A stretch of DNA of 64,000 nt, from positions 3,410,001 through 3,474,000 of the forward strand of contig NZ_JACCFY010000001.1 of the NCBI RefSeq assembly GCF_013410745.1, written 5' to 3'. Below the pieces are notes generated by a model. It was not told where the DNA came from. It searched no databases and was given only the letters and a program-made list of their open reading frames with translations. The DNA is from Nesterenkonia xinjiangensis. GTDB lineage: Bacteria > Actinomycetota > Actinomycetes > Actinomycetales > Micrococcaceae. The translations under genes were made by a program, and so were the position numbers. This document shows positions 62,950 to 64,000 of this stretch, one piece after another (the first letter of the stretch is position 1; the number at the start of each line of letters is the position of its first letter).

Positions 62950-64000
62950 TCAGCCCACAGAGCCTTCCATCTGCAGCTCGATGAGGCGGTTGAGCTCGAG
63001 GGCGTACTCCATCGGCAGCTCACGGGCGATCGGCTCGATGAAGCCTCGCACGATCATCGCCATGGCCTCGTCCTCGGCCAGCCCGCGAGCCATCAGGTAG
63101 AACAGCTGGTCCTCGGAGACCTTGGAGACCGTCGCCTCATGGCCGAGGGTGACGTCGTCCTCGCGGATGTCGATGTACGGGTACGTGTCGGTTTTGGAGA
63201 TCGTGTCCACCAGCAGCGCGTCGCAGACCACGGAGTTCGCCGAGTGCTCGGCGCCCTCGTTGATCTGGATCAGGCCACGGTAGGAGGCGCGGCCGCCGTT
63301 GCGGGCCACCGACTTCGAGACGATGGAGCTCGAGGTGTGCGGGGCCATGTGGACCATCTTGGACCCGGTGTCCTGGTGCTGGCCTTCGCCGGCGAAGGCC
63401 AGGGAGAGGGTCTCACCCTTGGCGTGCTCACCGGTGAGGTACACCGCCGGGTACTTCATGGTGACCTTGGAGCCGATGTTGCCGTCGATCCACTCCATGG
63501 TCCCGCCGGCGTCGACCACGGCACGCTTGGTGACCAGGTTGTACACGTTGTTGGACCAGTTCTGGATGGTCGTGTAACGGACTCGGGCGTTCTTCTTGAC
63601 CACGATCTCCACCACGGCCGAATGCAGCGAATCGGTGTCGTAGATCGGCGCGGTGCAGCCTTCGATGTAGTGGACGTAGGAGTCCTCGTCGGCGATGATC
63701 AGCGTCCGCTCGAACTGGCCCATGTTCTCGGTGTTGATGCGGAAGTAGGCCTGGAGCGGGATCTCCACCTTCACGCCCTTGGGCACGTAGACGAAGGAGC
63801 CGCCGGACCACACGGCCGTGTTCAGTGCGGCGAACTTGTTGTCGCCGACCGGGATCACGGAGCCGAAGTACTCCTCGAAGAACTCCGGGTGCTCCTTCAG
63901 AGCGGTGTCGGTGTCCATGAAGATGACGCCCTGAGCCTCCAGGTCCTCACGGATCTGGTGGTAGACGACCTCCGACTCGTACTGGGCGGCGACACCGGCG
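62950..64000 (-). CDS. sufB: SufB, Fe-S scaffold subunit (partial, N-terminus off the right edge)
   Basis: The reverse-strand frame is open from the window edge, beginning [19 protein letters not shown], to the stop at 62950, about 350 residues of the usual 470-490. Conserved SufB features include [51 protein letters not shown] (conserved Cys), [14 protein letters not shown] and [27 protein letters not shown] with the His/Glu cluster site. SufB is the main site of nascent cluster assembly. The upstream regulator gene expected in this operon (sufR type) would lie beyond the window. Confidence 0.97.
   Translation of the reverse strand, partial: AGVAAQYESEVVYHQIREDLEAQGVIFMDTDTALKEHPEFFEEYFGSVIPVGDNKFAALNTAVWSGGSFVYVPKGVKVEIPLQAYFRINTENMGQFERTLIIADEDSYVHYIEGCTAPIYDTDSLHSAVVEIVVKKNARVRYTTIQNWSNNVYNLVTKRAVVDAGGTMEWIDGNIGSKVTMKYPAVYLTGEHAKGETLSLAFAGEGQHQDTGSKMVHMAPHTSSSIVSKSVARNGGRASYRGLIQINEGAEHSANSVVCDALLVDTISKTDTYPYIDIREDDVTLGHEATVSKVSEDQLFYLMARGLAEDEAMAMIVRGFIEPIARELPMEYALELNRLIELQMEGSVG

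Overview
The window is a chromosomal segment of a high-GC actinobacterium, most likely a member of the Micrococcales near Micrococcaceae. The evidence is the strong G/C third-position bias, frequent GTG starts, and many lineage-typical families (SepH, DUF3000, DUF3093, DUF3099, DUF3159, DUF3710, DUF4193, DUF5998, SufB-D-C-S-U-T). The oleA-oleBC-oleD locus with a fused oleBC resembles Micrococcus-type olefin clusters. I see no rRNA, tRNA, CRISPR array, insertion sequence or prophage. Both ends cut genes: a flotillin gene at the left and sufB at the right.

Layout. 1-4.7 kb: flotillin (partial), a two-gene AAA+/VWA metal-chelatase pair, and YaaA. 4.8-9.9 kb: RNase HI, Nif3-family protein, MsrA, CysK-CysE and a Tat-exported M14 peptidase. 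10-15.6 kb: Gnd, PPK2, ZapE, a two-domain sulfurtransferase and SufE. 15.6-24 kb: a membrane-anchored hydrolase, MsrB-threonine aldolase, DUF3000-RNase D, a FadB-like enzyme without a thiolase partner, a Rieske lipoprotein and a small hypothetical protein. 24-34 kb: Dxs, aconitase, the dut-DUF3710-DUF3159-RNA methyltransferase operon and DUF3093. 34-38 kb: DUF4193 divergent from SepH, then a DUF5998-phosphodiesterase pair. 38-45.5 kb: the olefin operon converging on an ABC exporter that is divergent from a TetR regulator. 45.5-54.2 kb: a Pat-type protein acyltransferase, topoisomerase IV subunit A, a BlaI-M56 pair and a SURF1 operon. 54.3-64 kb: FabG plus an unusual SDR with FabL-like YX6K spacing, an ABC-F protein, a lone ECF-type ATPase, and the SUF Fe-S operon running leftward.

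How the genes connect. Sulfur chemistry recurs: CysK/CysE make cysteine, the sulfurtransferase and SufE handle persulfide, SufS/U/B/C/D/T build Fe-S clusters, and aconitase and the Rieske protein are clients. MsrA, MsrB and YaaA suit oxidative stress. OleA, OleBC and OleD form a complete head-to-head olefin pathway from acyl-CoA; the FadB-like enzyme and FabG/SDR pair are other fatty-acid functions in the window.

Regulatory signals stand out. At least thirteen start codons sit 6-8 nt downstream of a -10-like hexamer (TAnnnT, or GATAAT at oleA), most without a usable Shine-Dalgarno, which implies widespread leaderless transcription. A perfect 15-bp palindrome overlaps the -35 of the chelatase promoter, a BlaI-type box precedes blaI, and long perfect hairpins end several transcripts. 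One of them lies inside the suf operon between sufB and sufD.
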